From the NCBI GenBank assembly GCA_013146195.2, contig CM028378.1, forward strand, positions 36,368,227-36,432,226: a DNA stretch of 64,000 nt, read 5' to 3'. The stretch is from Codonopsis lanceolata (taxonomy: Eukaryota; Streptophyta; Magnoliopsida; Asterales; Campanulaceae). Under the pieces are notes generated by a model that did not search any database, had not been told where the DNA came from, and saw only the letters and a list, made by a program, of their open reading frames with translations. The translations under genes were made by a program, and so were the position numbers. Below, one piece after another: positions 11,281 through 23,614 of this stretch. How positions within the stretch are numbered: the stretch's first letter is position 1; each line of letters opens with the position of its first letter.

Positions 11281-13442
11281 TATCTGTAATAAAATTAATT
11301 TAAATATCTGTAATAAAAATATATAAATGAATCTAGTATGTGTGATGACCTTGTTTTGAATTAAATTGAATGACAAAAAAAATTAATTCAAACCGGACTG
11401 AAGTAATTGAGAAAAGACTTAATTGAATCGTTAAAAGAAGGAATGCATTTGAGAATTTTAGTTAAATAGTTTTTTAGCAAGTGTCTTGTAAATTTTGTGA
11501 AGGATTCCCAATCAAATACTCTTATTTTATTTTATTTTTGGTAAATACCTTTATTATTTTACGTTTATTTAAAAAAACAAAAATACTGACCAAGATATTT
11601 TCACACCTTCAACTAAAATGTGAAATATTAACATCTTTATTGAGAATGTAAAAATAATTGGTTGACACGTTTTATTCACAATATTTATCCACGATTGTAT
11701 TGAAAATATTTTTAAAAAAACAAGATATAAATCCTACTTGACACTCATTTTTTCTTTATATTTGCATTGGCGATGCTGTTAATTAGTGTAATATGAGCAC
11801 TTTTGCAAACTAATTCATAGTAGAGTAATGTTACAACTTAACCGATTAAAATAAAAAGGTGTTCAAGGTTCAGTTCTATTGTTATATCTTAGTAGTAAAA
11901 GACAGAAGAGAGAATTAGGATTATAACCATTTATTGATTCTTGAAAATTGAGAAATTGAACCAATTGAGATGTTAAACGGGTCAGCCGTATTGGTTTCAG
12001 TCTCTAACCTGTTTCGGTTTAAAATGGTCCAGTTTAAACTGACCGCCGATAATGAAAACCTAATCCTAACCCTGTCATTTTCGATTTAAACGGGTCACTA
12101 ACGGACCACACCTAAAACATTAAAGAACTTTTATATTTAAATATAAATTTCGAAAGCAATTAATCAACACAAATCTAACAAAAAAGTCATATAGCGATAT
12201 CACCTCAGTAATAAAATTCAAAATACAAATCATTGAAGCGTCATAATTTGCTTTAATTCAACCGATCCAGTTGTTTAACTAATAGTCACAATATAGGTAT
12301 TATTATTATATTAAAATAAGTTAAATAATTTTTTACTCAAGGTATTTTAGTAATTTTTTAGGGTGAAGTGGGATGTCTGATTAGATTTCTCTATAATCTA
12401 TATAAACAACAACAAAAATTACTCCTTTCATACAAGGAACTGCACTGGCGACTCGAAAAATCTCAGTAAAGATGTTAGTGTGGGCAACCCTGCCGGTTTC
12501 GGCTTCTAACAGGTGTTTTTTAAACGGTCCAGTTTAAACGGGTCGCTAAATATTCAAACTTAACCCTAGCTTTTCCCAGTTTTAACGATTCAACCATGCA
12601 GTTTTCGACCCTATTCTCTAACTATAGTGCTGGTTCAATTGGTCCAGTTCGGCCTTTTTTTTGGCGACGAGGTTTTATTTATTTTTTATTTTTTAAGCCT
12701 CGTAACTTGGCATGCTTAATTTCTTGGATTTTTATTATAATCAATTAAGTTATTAAATCATCCCAAACTAAACATTGAAATTCAATATATAAAAAGACTA
12801 AATAAAAGGTCATTTAACGATTAAAAAAGGCTCCTTTTTAGTTTTTATATATAAAACATGCTAATGATTAAAAATTTTACAAAAGAAAAACATAAAAAAA
12901 CTTTAAAAAGAAAGAAGAAATGGAAGTAAGAAGTTATTATATACTCCTTTCGTTCCAGTGAAATAGTCAATTGTACTAATCTGAGATGCTTCATTTTAAG
13001 AACTCACTTCCAATAATCATATTTGCAATCTTTATAACATTTCAATATTGAATTGGTAAAAACTTAAATAAGACGGTATTACAAGTATATTTAAGGTCTG
13101 TTTGATTTGGCTTATTGATATGTGCTGATAATTTATTAGTTATAACTGATGACTTATTGGTTATAACTTATAACTGATGACTAATAACTGGTGTTGTTTG
13201 ATTTAGTTTATTGAAAGTATTTATTAGCTCTCATAAGTTAGTGTGTCTGTGTGTGTTTGATTAGTAAGTTGAAAAAGCGTTGAATTAAAATATAAAGAAT
13301 AAAATACCTTCATTACAAAATGTGATTTACATCATTATTATTAGTATAACTATTATCATTATTTTTTAATATTATTACTTTTGTTATTATTATTAATTTT
13401 AATAATAATAATTACTATCATTATTATTTATTTTATTATCAT
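11281..13442. other. AT-rich intergenic DNA with transposon relics
   Basis: No gene is visible. Two related segments share GGTCCAGTTTAAAC and neighbouring words (about 11970-12115 and 12470-12600) and look like decayed copies of one repeat. A truncated Stowaway-like end (TACTCCTTTCGTTCC) lies at about 12942. From 13092 onward (GGTCTGTTTGATTTGG) the sequence resembles the start of a hAT-like MITE, but no partner end was found. 13337-13442 is rich in ATT repeats. Confidence 0.5.
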
Positions 13443-13591
13443 TACTCCCTCTGTTTTCAAAATATTGTTTATTTTGACTCGGCACACCGTTAAAAAAAAC
13501 AATTGACTATATTATAAATAATGACGAAATATATGGTTTACTTTAATGTCCTTGAGTATGTGATCATAATTAAAGTAGGTAGAAAAAGTAA

Positions 13592-16500
13592 GAGTTAACT
13601 TCACCATTGATCCATGTACTTAATACCTTTCTAAAGATCGTCCCTCTATTTAAAAAGTGAAATTTTGGATCTAAAGTAGTCTCTTTTTACACGCTATAGG
13701 TCCCTCAGTTGGATGTTGTTAGTTGATCAATCGTTAAGTGGGCATGTGCAAACCACGTGAGATTTTTTAGGGCAAGGAAGTCATTTCCTGAGGAGTAATG
13801 TTTTTTTTTTCATCTTCAACCTCCAACTCCAACCCCTCTCTCTAATCCCTCCACACACCTCCACCATGACTATGACCTTCCAGTCTTCCATCCACCTCCG
13901 ACACCACCATCAAACAGCCATGGAGTTACAAATTACTCCTCTCCTCTCTCTTTCTGCAACTACACATTTAATCCATAACCCACCTTCTACCCATAGGCTC
14001 ACTAACAAGTCTAGCTACTAAATACCACCTATTTTTTGCCCCCAGATGCAACCTAGAAATCTCAATTGTTCATTGGCCATTTTTGGTAAAAAAAATAATA
14101 TAAAGGACCGGTAGATAAGGAACATCTTCTCTCAATGAATAAGGAATATCATCTTATATTTCTCCGTTTTTCAGAATCTTGCTCTGTCGGTCAAGGAAGG
14201 AGTTCCAGTGAGTTAGGATTTTTTACTGGCCATTGAATTTAATTTCAACGATGTAAGCTCACTTTCAAATCGTCCATCTACCTAACCGTCTCTTTGTCAT
14301 CTTTCTATGGAATTAAAGAGACAATTAGACCCATTACACGCCCTTCTCTTGCGTGAATCATTCATAAACAATGGATAAATTTAACAATAAATTAGTTTCA
14401 TCAAATCAAGAAACAAGAATTAATGCTACTGAAGTTGACATGCAAAATTAGAAACAAAAAAAAATCATTAAAAACCAAAATAAAGAAACTGAAAGAGAGC
14501 TTTGTGATAAACCCAACTATTGAATAAAACCCAGCTACTCAATAAAGAAGATCAAGATGAGATTTTTCTAGCAATGAAAGCGAGTATTTTGAGTAGAATC
14601 TCCCACCACCGCGCACCCACCATTCACAAGATCGATTGAGATCTAGAGGAAAGTAGAGGTTTTCACTTCAATGGAGATCCAAATGATGGTGTATTCATCA
14701 ACATCAAAGAAAAGTTATAGAAAAAAGTAACAGAATCAGAGCCAACAATAGGAAAGTGGCAACAGAGGCGAAGGAGGAAAGGTCTTAGGAGTAAGAAGAA
14801 AACCTTGGGAAAAATACGCAGCAGAGACCCACCACCACCGGTGGCCGCTACCATTTATAACAACAACAATAATCCCATTAACACCCTTTTCGGTGCAAAA
14901 GATGAATGGCAACAATCCTATAATTACAATTGTTCTATGAAATGACTTCCTTGCCCTAAAAATTCTCATTTGGTTTGCACATGCCCACTTAACGGTTGAT
15001 CAACTAACGGCATTCAACCGAGGGACCTATATCGTGCAAAAAGAGATTACTTTGGACCCAAATTTTCATTTTTTGAATCGAGGGACGATCTCTAGAAAGG
15101 TCTTAAGTACAGGAACTGTTGGTCCACAATAATGCTCAAATAGGTTAGAGGGGGGGGTGAATAGCCTATGATGCCAATTTAAAAACTTTTCTTTGGATAT
15201 ATATAAAGCATAGTCTAAGTGGCAATTGCAGTTTATCGAGTTGAGCATGTCTGCCGGTAGAGGCTATCGGTAGGCTTGCTCTAGCGTAAGTATCAACTCG
15301 CCAGAACCGCTAGTCAAATCAAAAGCCTGTTAAAAAGAGTTTGGGCAGCGGAAAGTAAAGAGGCTATGATTTGGAGAAATCTTAAGTGGATGTACATGAA
15401 TATATGTTCAGAACAACAGTACGCTTAATACTTCTTTCAAATGCAGATTAAGTAAGTCAATTAGAGAATAGCTTTTCTAAAGAAAAATTCATTTGTAAAA
15501 AACTCATAGATATATAAGGATTGAGATATAAGGTATTTGTAAGAACATATAAATTTATTCAAAGATAAATTACATATTACATCAGTCTAAATAATCTATG
15601 TAAAGTTTCTGATTTTGTTCACCGAAGCCTCAATCCTTATTTAATTATTCATTCAAGAATCCTTAAGCAGCAAAGGACAATAGGAGACCAGAACGAGAAA
15701 CTGTTATGAGAAGGAATGGATTTTCAAGGTCGTTCAAATAAAAAATTATCTGAACGATTGAGTGCAAAGCACTCGACCTTCCATGATGAATGATTATTGC
15801 ACAATCAACAGCATTTGTATTGGAATACAAATATGAAGATATGAATGCAATATCTACAGATAGCTCTTCATTTTCTTCAGACATAATCTAACATCAATCT
15901 TCGAATCTTGATCTCTGTCTATTGAAATTTCTGATCAATCTCTTCTCTTTCCAAGCTTTTCTTTCTAGCAATCCACCGAAGGTGTTTTGCTAAGATCTGG
16001 ATGAGTTCGCTGCAATCTGTGTAGAGATCTGAGATACGTTGGTGAAGACGATCTCGTTGTAGATCTCTTTTCTTTGAGGCTCTTGAGTAAGTTGAGTTAC
16101 TCGTTGCTCATCATCTGTTATCTCATCGGGGTAAGTTGTTTTCGATGATCTATATGTCTTGGGTATGAGAGAGGGTTTATATAGGCGGGAGTCAATATGG
16201 TCGTTGAGAGATGAAGATTTGAAGTTTCTATCCGTTTAGAGATATAGTGGTTGAAGTCTATCAGATAGAGATCTTTGTCCATAAGATCTTTGACTATTTG
16301 GAGCAGAGATTTAGTCCTGTAGATCTTGGAACTTGTTGTCTGTCAGACTGTGTTGATAAATCTCTGAAGAGTAAGTCTGATGTCTGTTGCACTTGTCACG
16401 TGGTCTGTTCAATAAAGTAATTGCTTTTTGACTTTATCAGACTACTTAAGTGAGAGAAAGTCTTGTAGCCTTAAGTATGTCAGGCTTTCTGAGGCTTGAA

Positions 16501-16982
16501 CATATCTGTCTTGATTTGAGCTGCTTCTAGACTTTTCTCTGTAGCACGTGCAGATTTTAGGTCTGCCGGTGGAATACTTTGAGCCAGTGGAAACAAGTCT
16601 TCCGATTCAGGAGAACTAATGTCTGCTGGTGCGAACAGTTTAACTTGTAGTATGTCTGCCGGTGGTGAGTCTTCAAGATGTTCTGATCTTTATCACTGAA
16701 GGCTTTTGACATAGCTGCAAGTCTTCCGGTGCTGAGTGCGTCTAAAGTGCTGGTCTGTTTCAATCATCATGTAGGAAGGTAAGACTTGATCAGGTTGCAC
16801 CTAATCTAAAACCTATGTGATATCACACGAGTTGCCACGCTAACCGGTACGCAGACCTTTTAGCCACTCGCGATGACTTACTTATAATGGGGGCAAGCAA
16901 ATCAACATATATAGAATATGCAAGGTGATAACTAAATTATCAAAAACCATATTCCAACAGGGACTAATGGTGAAGTTAACCC
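13592..16982. mobile_element. MULE with long TIRs and 9-bp TSD, itself interrupted by a solo LTR
   Basis: The left end GAGTTAACTTCACCATT (13592) pairs with the right end …AATGGTGAAGTTAACCC (16982). Inverted similarity extends about 200 bp (left to about 13790, right from about 14935). The 9-bp target duplication AAAAAGTAA is perfect at 13583-13591 and 16983-16991. The right TIR is broken at 15117-16959 by a separate LTR, so the original element was about 1.5 kb. The interior (13790-14930) is C/T-rich and has no recognisable gene. Confidence 0.9.
15117..16959. mobile_element. Solo LTR (1.84 kb) of a probably copia/SIRE-like retrotransposon
   Basis: It begins TGTTGGTCCACAATAATGC and ends ATTCCAACA, the TG...CA form with a short terminal inversion (TGTTGG/CCAACA). 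The flanks are GGAAC (15112-15116) and GGGAC (16960-16964), a 5-bp target duplication with one difference. The start 'AGGTTAGAGGGGGGG-GTGAATAGCC' resembles LTRs of SIRE/Maximus-like copia elements. The word TCTGCCGGT and close variants recur inside (about 15250, 16560, 16620, 16650). No internal domain is present. Confidence 0.8.
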
Positions 16983-17102
16983 AAAAAGTAAGAGTAAAGT
17001 GGTAAAATTGTTTTTTTTTAAAGAAAAGTTTTGAAATAGGACAATTATTTAAAAATTGACGAAAAAGAAAAGGTGGACGATAATTTGAAAACGGAGGAAG
17101 TA

Positions 17103-17329
17103 TTACTTTTTATTATTATTTTATTAATATTGATAGTAATTTTATTAATATTAATATTAATTATTATTATTACGATTAATTTTACTAGATTATTATTATT
17201 ATTATTATTATTATTCAGATTATTATTATTATTATTGTGAATATTATTATTACTATTATTATTACTATTTATATTATTATTCCTTTTTTTATTATTAATA
17301 TTTAATAATAATTATTTATTATTATACTT

Positions 17330-17368
<39 letters not shown>

Positions 17369-17400
17369 TATTATTATTATTATTATTACTTTTTGTTATT
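17103..17400. repeat. ATT/TAA microsatellite tract
   Basis: This is a long run of ATT and imperfect ATT repeats, longest at about 17335-17395. Together with 13337-13442 it was one tract before the MITE insertion. 17400-17690 has no gene; an inverted pair TGGGTGTTATCCAT/ATGGATAACACTCA lies at 17579-17655. Confidence 0.9.
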
Positions 17401-17696
17401 AGTGTTATTATTACTACTCTTAAGAAGGGGTAATCTTGGAATATATAAAGTTTCAATAAAAAAGAGAATTTACGTATTTTTGAAAAGTAGAAATAAGCAC
17501 ACAAAGTTTAGTGGAAGGGTGACAAAATTTTATCTAATTCATTTGAGTTATACGATATAGTCATTATAAAAGACTTATTGGGTGTTATCCATAAACACCC
17601 AACACCCAACACCCAGTTAACGCAATTGGGTGTTAATGGATAACACTCATTATAGACCATTAATAAAATGAATAATTATGGGTTTTAACCGGTTAT

Positions 17697-17789
17697 CCAT
17701 TGGGTTTATCCACTAATGTCACCACCACCATTGGGTTTATCCACTAATGTCACCACCACCATTGGGTTTATCCACTAATGTCACCACCA
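17697..17789. repeat. 31-bp minisatellite, three identical units
   Basis: The unit beginning CCATTGGGTTTATCC is repeated without change at 17697, 17728 and 17759. Perfect identity implies recent expansion. A CCACC-rich stretch follows. From 17830 to 18545 I see only AT-rich sequence without a gene. Confidence 0.95.
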
Positions 17790-18545
17790 CCGCCCACCTC
17801 CACCTCTAGCCACCGCCTCTACTGCCACCACCACCACTATATGCTATCTACTTAAAAATAATAATAAATATGTATGGAACATGCTATTAGCAATAATTGA
17901 ACTTGGATCAAATTATTTAATCAAAGACTTGCTAGCACCAGGTTAGAGTACTTTTCAAAATTTAATTTGAAAGTTTAATACAAGTATAAACAAGTAATCA
18001 TAAAAATTATTGATTATGATAAACATATTTATTATTTTGTTTTGGATTAAGAATATTTGGTTGTTAATTATAATTATAATGAATATAAGTTTTTAATTTT
18101 TTTTTTGTATTTTTTAAAGAATTGCACCGAAATTACATTGCTGCTTCATTTTATTTTGTTAAATTAGTAGGTGTCTCATTTTCATTTCATTAGCTTAATA
18201 TTTGGCGCTCCATTTCATTTGGTTTAAAAAATATTTGATTGCTATTAATAATAATAATGTGATTATTTGGCTAGAAATTAAGAGTTGGCAAGGCAAAAAG
18301 AAAACAAAGTCTACACAAGTTTACTATACATTTTTTAAATATTTTTTACTCCATTTCATTTCATTAGCTTCATATGCATTTTTTAATTGACAGTTTACAC
18401 CTAATTTAATAAAGTATTTGATTTTTTTATTTTTATTATATTTACATAATCATTTATTAGTGTCAAATCAATAATCACATGTATTTTATATCTCACAACT
18501 ATAAAGGTTATTATAGAATTTTGACTTAAAAAACTTTATATATTT

Positions 18546-18661
18546 AAAAAAAAGAAAAAAAAGTGAAAAACCTATCATGGCCGAAGCCATGATAAGTTTT
18601 TCACCTTTTTTTTTTCTTTTTTTTAGGTGATAAAAATAGTGTGGCAAAGGTCACACTATTG
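18546..18661. repeat. Two adjacent stem-loops
   Basis: The first stem pairs GTGAAAAACCTATCATGGC with GCCATGATAAGTTTTTCAC (one mismatch), extended outward by A-rich and T-rich arms to about 18546 and 18624. The second stem (about 18635-18660) pairs AATAGTGTG with CACACTATT around a loop containing GCAAAGGT. They could be part of a MITE or of the 5' portion of the Helitron-like element that ends at 23440; no target duplication was seen. Confidence 0.75.
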
Positions 18662-18863
18662 CAAAGGCCACCTTTTATTTGAAGAGTTAGAAAATAAGAA
18701 GATAAAAGTCAAAATTAGAATAGTATTTCGATCATTGTTGAAAGTGGGACCCATAAATTTTTATTAAATATGAAAAGTTGGTGAAAATATTGTGAATATT
18801 AAACTATTAACTTACCATTATGTGTTTGTGTTTTGGCGTGGGTGTTTGTGTGTGTATGTTGTG

Positions 18864-18868
<5 letters not shown>

Positions 18869-18903
<35 letters not shown>
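18869..18903. repeat. (TA)n microsatellite
   Basis: An uninterrupted TA dinucleotide run of about 35 bp. Confidence 0.95.
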
Positions 18904-18912
<9 letters not shown>

Positions 18913-19079
18913 GTGAAGAGCACTATGATTGTGTCATCTCACCATCTTTTAAAAAACCTTCATTGTGAAACATTCATGTGGATGTTTTAAAAACTATTGG
19001 TTTTCTAGCAATTAACTAATTAATAATAATACATAATAATAATTAATATGAAAAGGGATATTAATATTAGTATAATAAC

Positions 19080-22000
19080 CTCTTATATTGTCAATAGTAA
19101 AAGTCTTAAATTTAAAAACTTTTAAAACTAACATTGCTTCTAACCAATGTATGATAAAACTCTTCTATTAATAATAAAAGGTGAGAGTGATATACAACTC
19201 TACTATTGGTAATAAAATATGAGTTTTTAATCTAATGATTTTCAAAACTAACATCAATTTATAACCAATGTAAGAAACATCTATTCTAATGGTAATATTA
19301 GTAGAGATATATTTAATATTGATTATAAATTGATGTTGATTTTAAAATTATTTTGATAAAATACTTCTACTTATCACCATAAAAGAAATGTATCTCATAT
19401 TATTTAGAAAAATATATTAGTTTTAAAAGTTTTATATATAAGATTCTACTCTTATTACTAATAAAAAAGATGTATCTCACATTACTTAAAAATAAAAGTT
19501 AGATTTTAAAGTTTTTAAACTAAAGACTTTCACTCTTATAAGAGATGTATCTCACATTGGTTACAAAATATTATAATATTATTGCCAATAGAAGAGATGT
19601 ATCACACATTGGTTATAATTGATGTTAGTTTTAAAAACACTATTATTAATTACCAATACAAGAGATGTATCATACATTGGTTGGAAAGTGATGTTGATTT
19701 TCAAAGTCTTTTAATAAAAAACTTCTACCATTATTACCAATAGAAGATATTTATCTCATATTGGTTAGAAAATGATGTTGATTTTAAATTATTTTATATT
19801 ATTACCAATAAAATTAAGAGATGTATCATTGTTTAAAAATAAAATTTTGATTTTAAAGTTTTTAGACTAAGGGGTTTCACTCTTACAAGAGATGTATCTC
19901 ACATTTATTATAAAATATTTTACTATTATTACCAATAGAAGAAATGTATCACATATTGGTTAGAAATTGATATTGGTTTTAAAAATACTATTATTAATTA
20001 CCAATTGAAAAGATGTATCATGCATTGGTTAGAAAGTGATGCTGGTTTTCAAAGTATTTTGATAAAAAACTTCTACCATTATTAACAATAGAAAATGTAT
20101 ATCTCTCATTGGTTCGAAAATTATGTTGATTTTTAAATTATTTTATATTAGATAAAAGACTTTTACTATTATTAACAATAGAAAAGATACATAACACGCA
20201 TTTGTTATAAATTGATGTTAGTTTTAAATTACTATTATTACCAATAAAAAAGATATATCCTACATTTGTTTAGAAAAGATGTTAATTTTAAAAGTCTTTA
20301 GATAAAAAAAACTTCTACTTTTATACAAATAAATATTGGTTTTAGATTTTTTTTTAGATAAAAAACTTAGGAACTTACACCATGAATTATCCCAATTAGC
20401 ACAATTTTCCAATACTTTCGGATAACACTTTTATCACTTTATTCTTATTCTGTCATCATACTTTAATTGTGAGTCACATACACATAAGCTTTAAAGAAAA
20501 GTACATATGAAACTAATATTAATAATCAAGTCAATTAATTGTGGATAATAATTTTGGGATGACAAGAGTATCAAATGCTCAATACTCCTAGAAACATTCT
20601 TCATTTTTATAGCAAATTTTATCATTTACAATTACGTCTCTTGTAACATTGAATAGTCAAAACTCCTCCTTGAAACACATACCATACTATCAAACCACAA
20701 TTTTTTTTCTAAAAAATTGACTTTATTTTCTCATATCTTAAATATACAAGTCTCTAATTTTTAAATCAAATAAATCAGTTTTTTTTAATTTATAGAAAGT
20801 TGTTGTCTCCAACATTATTTTTTCTTTATTTTTGAAATTTTGTTTTTCTTCTTTGTTTCACTTGAGTATAAGTTAATTGAAAATTGTCATGCGTTTAACG
20901 AACGTGTGTAAAACTAGTTACCAATACAAAATGTATTTCATATTGGTTAGGAAAGTGATATTGACTTAAAATACTTTTAGATAATGTATCTCACATTGCT
21001 TACATAAATATATATCTCACATTATTTAGAAATGAATATTGGTTATAAAAGTCTTTAGATAAAAGTATTTTTATATTATTATCAATAGAAAGATGTATCA
21101 CACATTATTCAGAAAGAGATGTTGGTTTCATAACTTTTTCGATAAAAGACTACTACTACTATTATTATTACTTTTATATTATAGCCAATAGAAGAGATGT
21201 ATCCCACATTATTAAGAAAGAGATGTTGGTTTCATAACTTTTTAGATAAAAAACTACTACTACTATTATTATTTTTATATTATAGCCAATAGAAGAGAAG
21301 TATCTCACATTATTTAGAAAGAGGTGTTGATTTCAAAAGTTTTTATATACAAAAACTATTATTATTACTATAGAAGGATGTATATCACATTTGTTATAAA
21401 TTAGTGTTGGTTTTTAAAATACTATTATTACTAATAGAAAAGATGTATATCACATGGTTAGAAAGAAATGTTTGTCATAAAAGTCTTTAGTTAAAATTCT
21501 TAAACTTTTATTAAAAATAGAAATTGAAAATAGATATCTCACATTGTTAGAAAATGAATAATTATTTTAAAAATCTCAAAATAAAAATTTTAATATCATA
21601 AAATCCAAAATTTAAGATTTCTGCTAACGCATTTATGTTAAAAGCTTTCCTTTGGAAGAACTTTTTTTTTTCGTTTATAACAACGATGATAAGAATTGTA
21701 CGATATTATTTTTATTATTACTATTGTTGTTGTTGTTATTATTATTATTATTTATATTACAATAATACTAGTATTATTTTCAACCATTCATGTGTGACTC
21801 TTTGTTTATCAACCATTACCTATTAGTAATTAATGGTATATTAATATCTACTATTAATCTCATCTATTATTAATAGTAGAAGTCATATATAATTAAAAAT
21901 TTATAACCAACATTATTTTCAAACCAATGTAGATACAACTCTTCTATTGGTAATAAAATGTTAGATTTGTAATTTAATGACTTTTAAAACCAAAATCAAT

Positions 22001-23395
22001 TTATAACACATATAAAATACATCTCTACTAATATTATCAATAGAAAAGATGTATCTTAAATTGATTATAAATTGATATTAGTTTAAAAGCATTTTGATAA
22101 AAGATTTCGACTTTTATCACCATAGAAGATATGTATCTTACATTATTTAGAAAGAGATGTTAGTTTTAAAAGTCTTATATTCTACATTTATTACCAATAA
22201 AAGATATGTATCTCACATTGGTTAAAAATAAATGTTGATTTAAAAAGTTTTAGATTACAGACATTTTATTACAAATAGAATATATGCATGTATCTCACAC
22301 TGGTTACAAAATATTTTACTATTATTATCAATACAAGAGATGTATCATACATTAGCTAGAAATTAATGTTTGTTTTAAAAATACTATTATTAACAATAGA
22401 AAAGATGTATCATACACTGGTTAGAGGGTAATGTTAGTTTTCAAAGTCTTTAGATATATAAGACTTCTACCATTATTATTAATAGAAGATCTATATTTCA
22501 AATTGGTTAGAAAGTGATGTTGATTTTAATTTTAGATAAAAGACTTTTACTATTATTACTAATAGAACATTGGTTAAAAAGTGATGTTGGTTTTAAAAGT
22601 CTTTAGATAAAAAACATCTACTATTATATTCAATATAAAAGAAGATGTATCACACAGTGTTTAGAAAGAGATGTTGCTTATAATTTTTTTTAAGATAAAA
22701 GACTTATACTATTATTACCAAATGAGGAGATGTATCCTACACTGCTTAGAGAGTGATATTGGTTTTAAAAGTCTACCATTATTAATTACCAATAGAAAAA
22801 AAGTATTTCACATTGGTTAGAAAAGTGATATTTGTTTAAAATTTTTTAGATAATGTATCTCATATTGGTTACAAAGAAATGTATCTCATATTATTTAGAA
22901 ACGAGCATTGGTTATAAAAGTCATTAGATAAAGACATTTTTATGTTATTACCAATAGAAAAGATGTATCTTATATTGTTTAGAAAAAGATGTAGTTAAAA
23001 AGTCTCTACATACCAAATGGTTATAAATTGATGTTGGTTTTAAAAGCTATTAGATAAAAGACTTAAACTTTCATCACCAATAGAAATTGAAAATAAGTAT
23101 CTCACATTGTTTAAAAATAAATAATGATTTTAAAAGTTTTTAACAAAAAGACTTTTACAATTATTATCAAGTTAGATGTTAGTTTTAAAAGTCTTTAGAT
23201 CAAATTTTTTTACTATTATTACCAATATAAAATATGTATCTCACGTCAGTTAGAAACTTATGTTACTTTAAAAAGTATTTAGGTAAAAAAACATTTAATA
23301 TTATTAACAATAGAAAAAAAAGTTATTATAATCATGGAAGAGTTTAACAATCCAATTATAATGTCCAAAAGTTATATTATTATTACAAAAAAAGA
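19080..23395. repeat. 4.3-kb hierarchical AT-rich minisatellite
   Basis: Degenerate units of roughly 75-100 bp share the words CCAATAGAAGAGATGTATCT, CACATTGGTTAGAAA, GATGTTGGTTTTAAAAGTC and TAGATAAAAGACTTCTAC. Neighbouring units group into higher-order blocks: the block at 19531 recurs at 19878 (347 bp later). The order of units after about 19085 recurs after about 21860, so a segment of about 2.77 kb seems duplicated. Non-repeat DNA interrupts the array at about 20350-20925 and 21600-21840. There are no coding regions; the open stretches are short and AT-driven. Confidence 0.85.
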
Positions 23396-23411
23396 TGTAT
23401 CATGTATTGTA

Positions 23412-23440
23412 CCCGTGCTTCGCACGAGCTAAATAACTAG
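23412..23440 (+). mobile_element. Helitron-like 3' terminus
   Basis: A short hairpin CCCGTGC-TTC-GCACGAG (23412-23428) is followed 8 bases later by CTAG (23437-23440) and then T. This is the signature of a Helitron 3' end inserted before T. It lies directly after the minisatellite, so the array probably sits inside this non-autonomous element. The 5' end (expected TC after A) was not identified. Confidence 0.65.
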
Positions 23441-23614
23441 TAATAATATATGTAAGAGAGTAATACCCAAAACAAAACAATATATGATATTGTTTATTGG
23501 GTATTATCTGAATAATAATCATTTATTAATGGATAAAATTAGATATTATCCAATAACACCCATTAAGTATGATCAAACGATTCAAAAACAACTTATGATA
23601 AGTTATAAGTTATA

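Larger units (their letters stand above)
13445..17100. mobile_element. Stowaway-type MITE split by a MULE insertion
   Basis: The left part (13445-13582) starts CTCCCTCTGTTTTCAAAA after TA. The right part (16992-17100) ends GAAAACGGAGGAAG followed by TA. Removing the MULE and one copy of its 9-bp target leaves about 250 bp, close to the intact family members at 37464-37721 and 54101-54358 (258 bp each). It lies in an ATT-rich tract. Confidence 0.85.

Noticed and set aside
17577..17625. AACACCC repeats that recall telomere sequence
   Set aside because: The unit is not TTTAGGG, only three copies exist, and the surrounding inverted words suggest a small repeat element.
17100..23400. Short open frames in AT microsatellites and the minisatellite
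   Set aside because: Low-complexity Ile/Tyr/Asn/Phe/Lys-rich translations without domain or codon signal.
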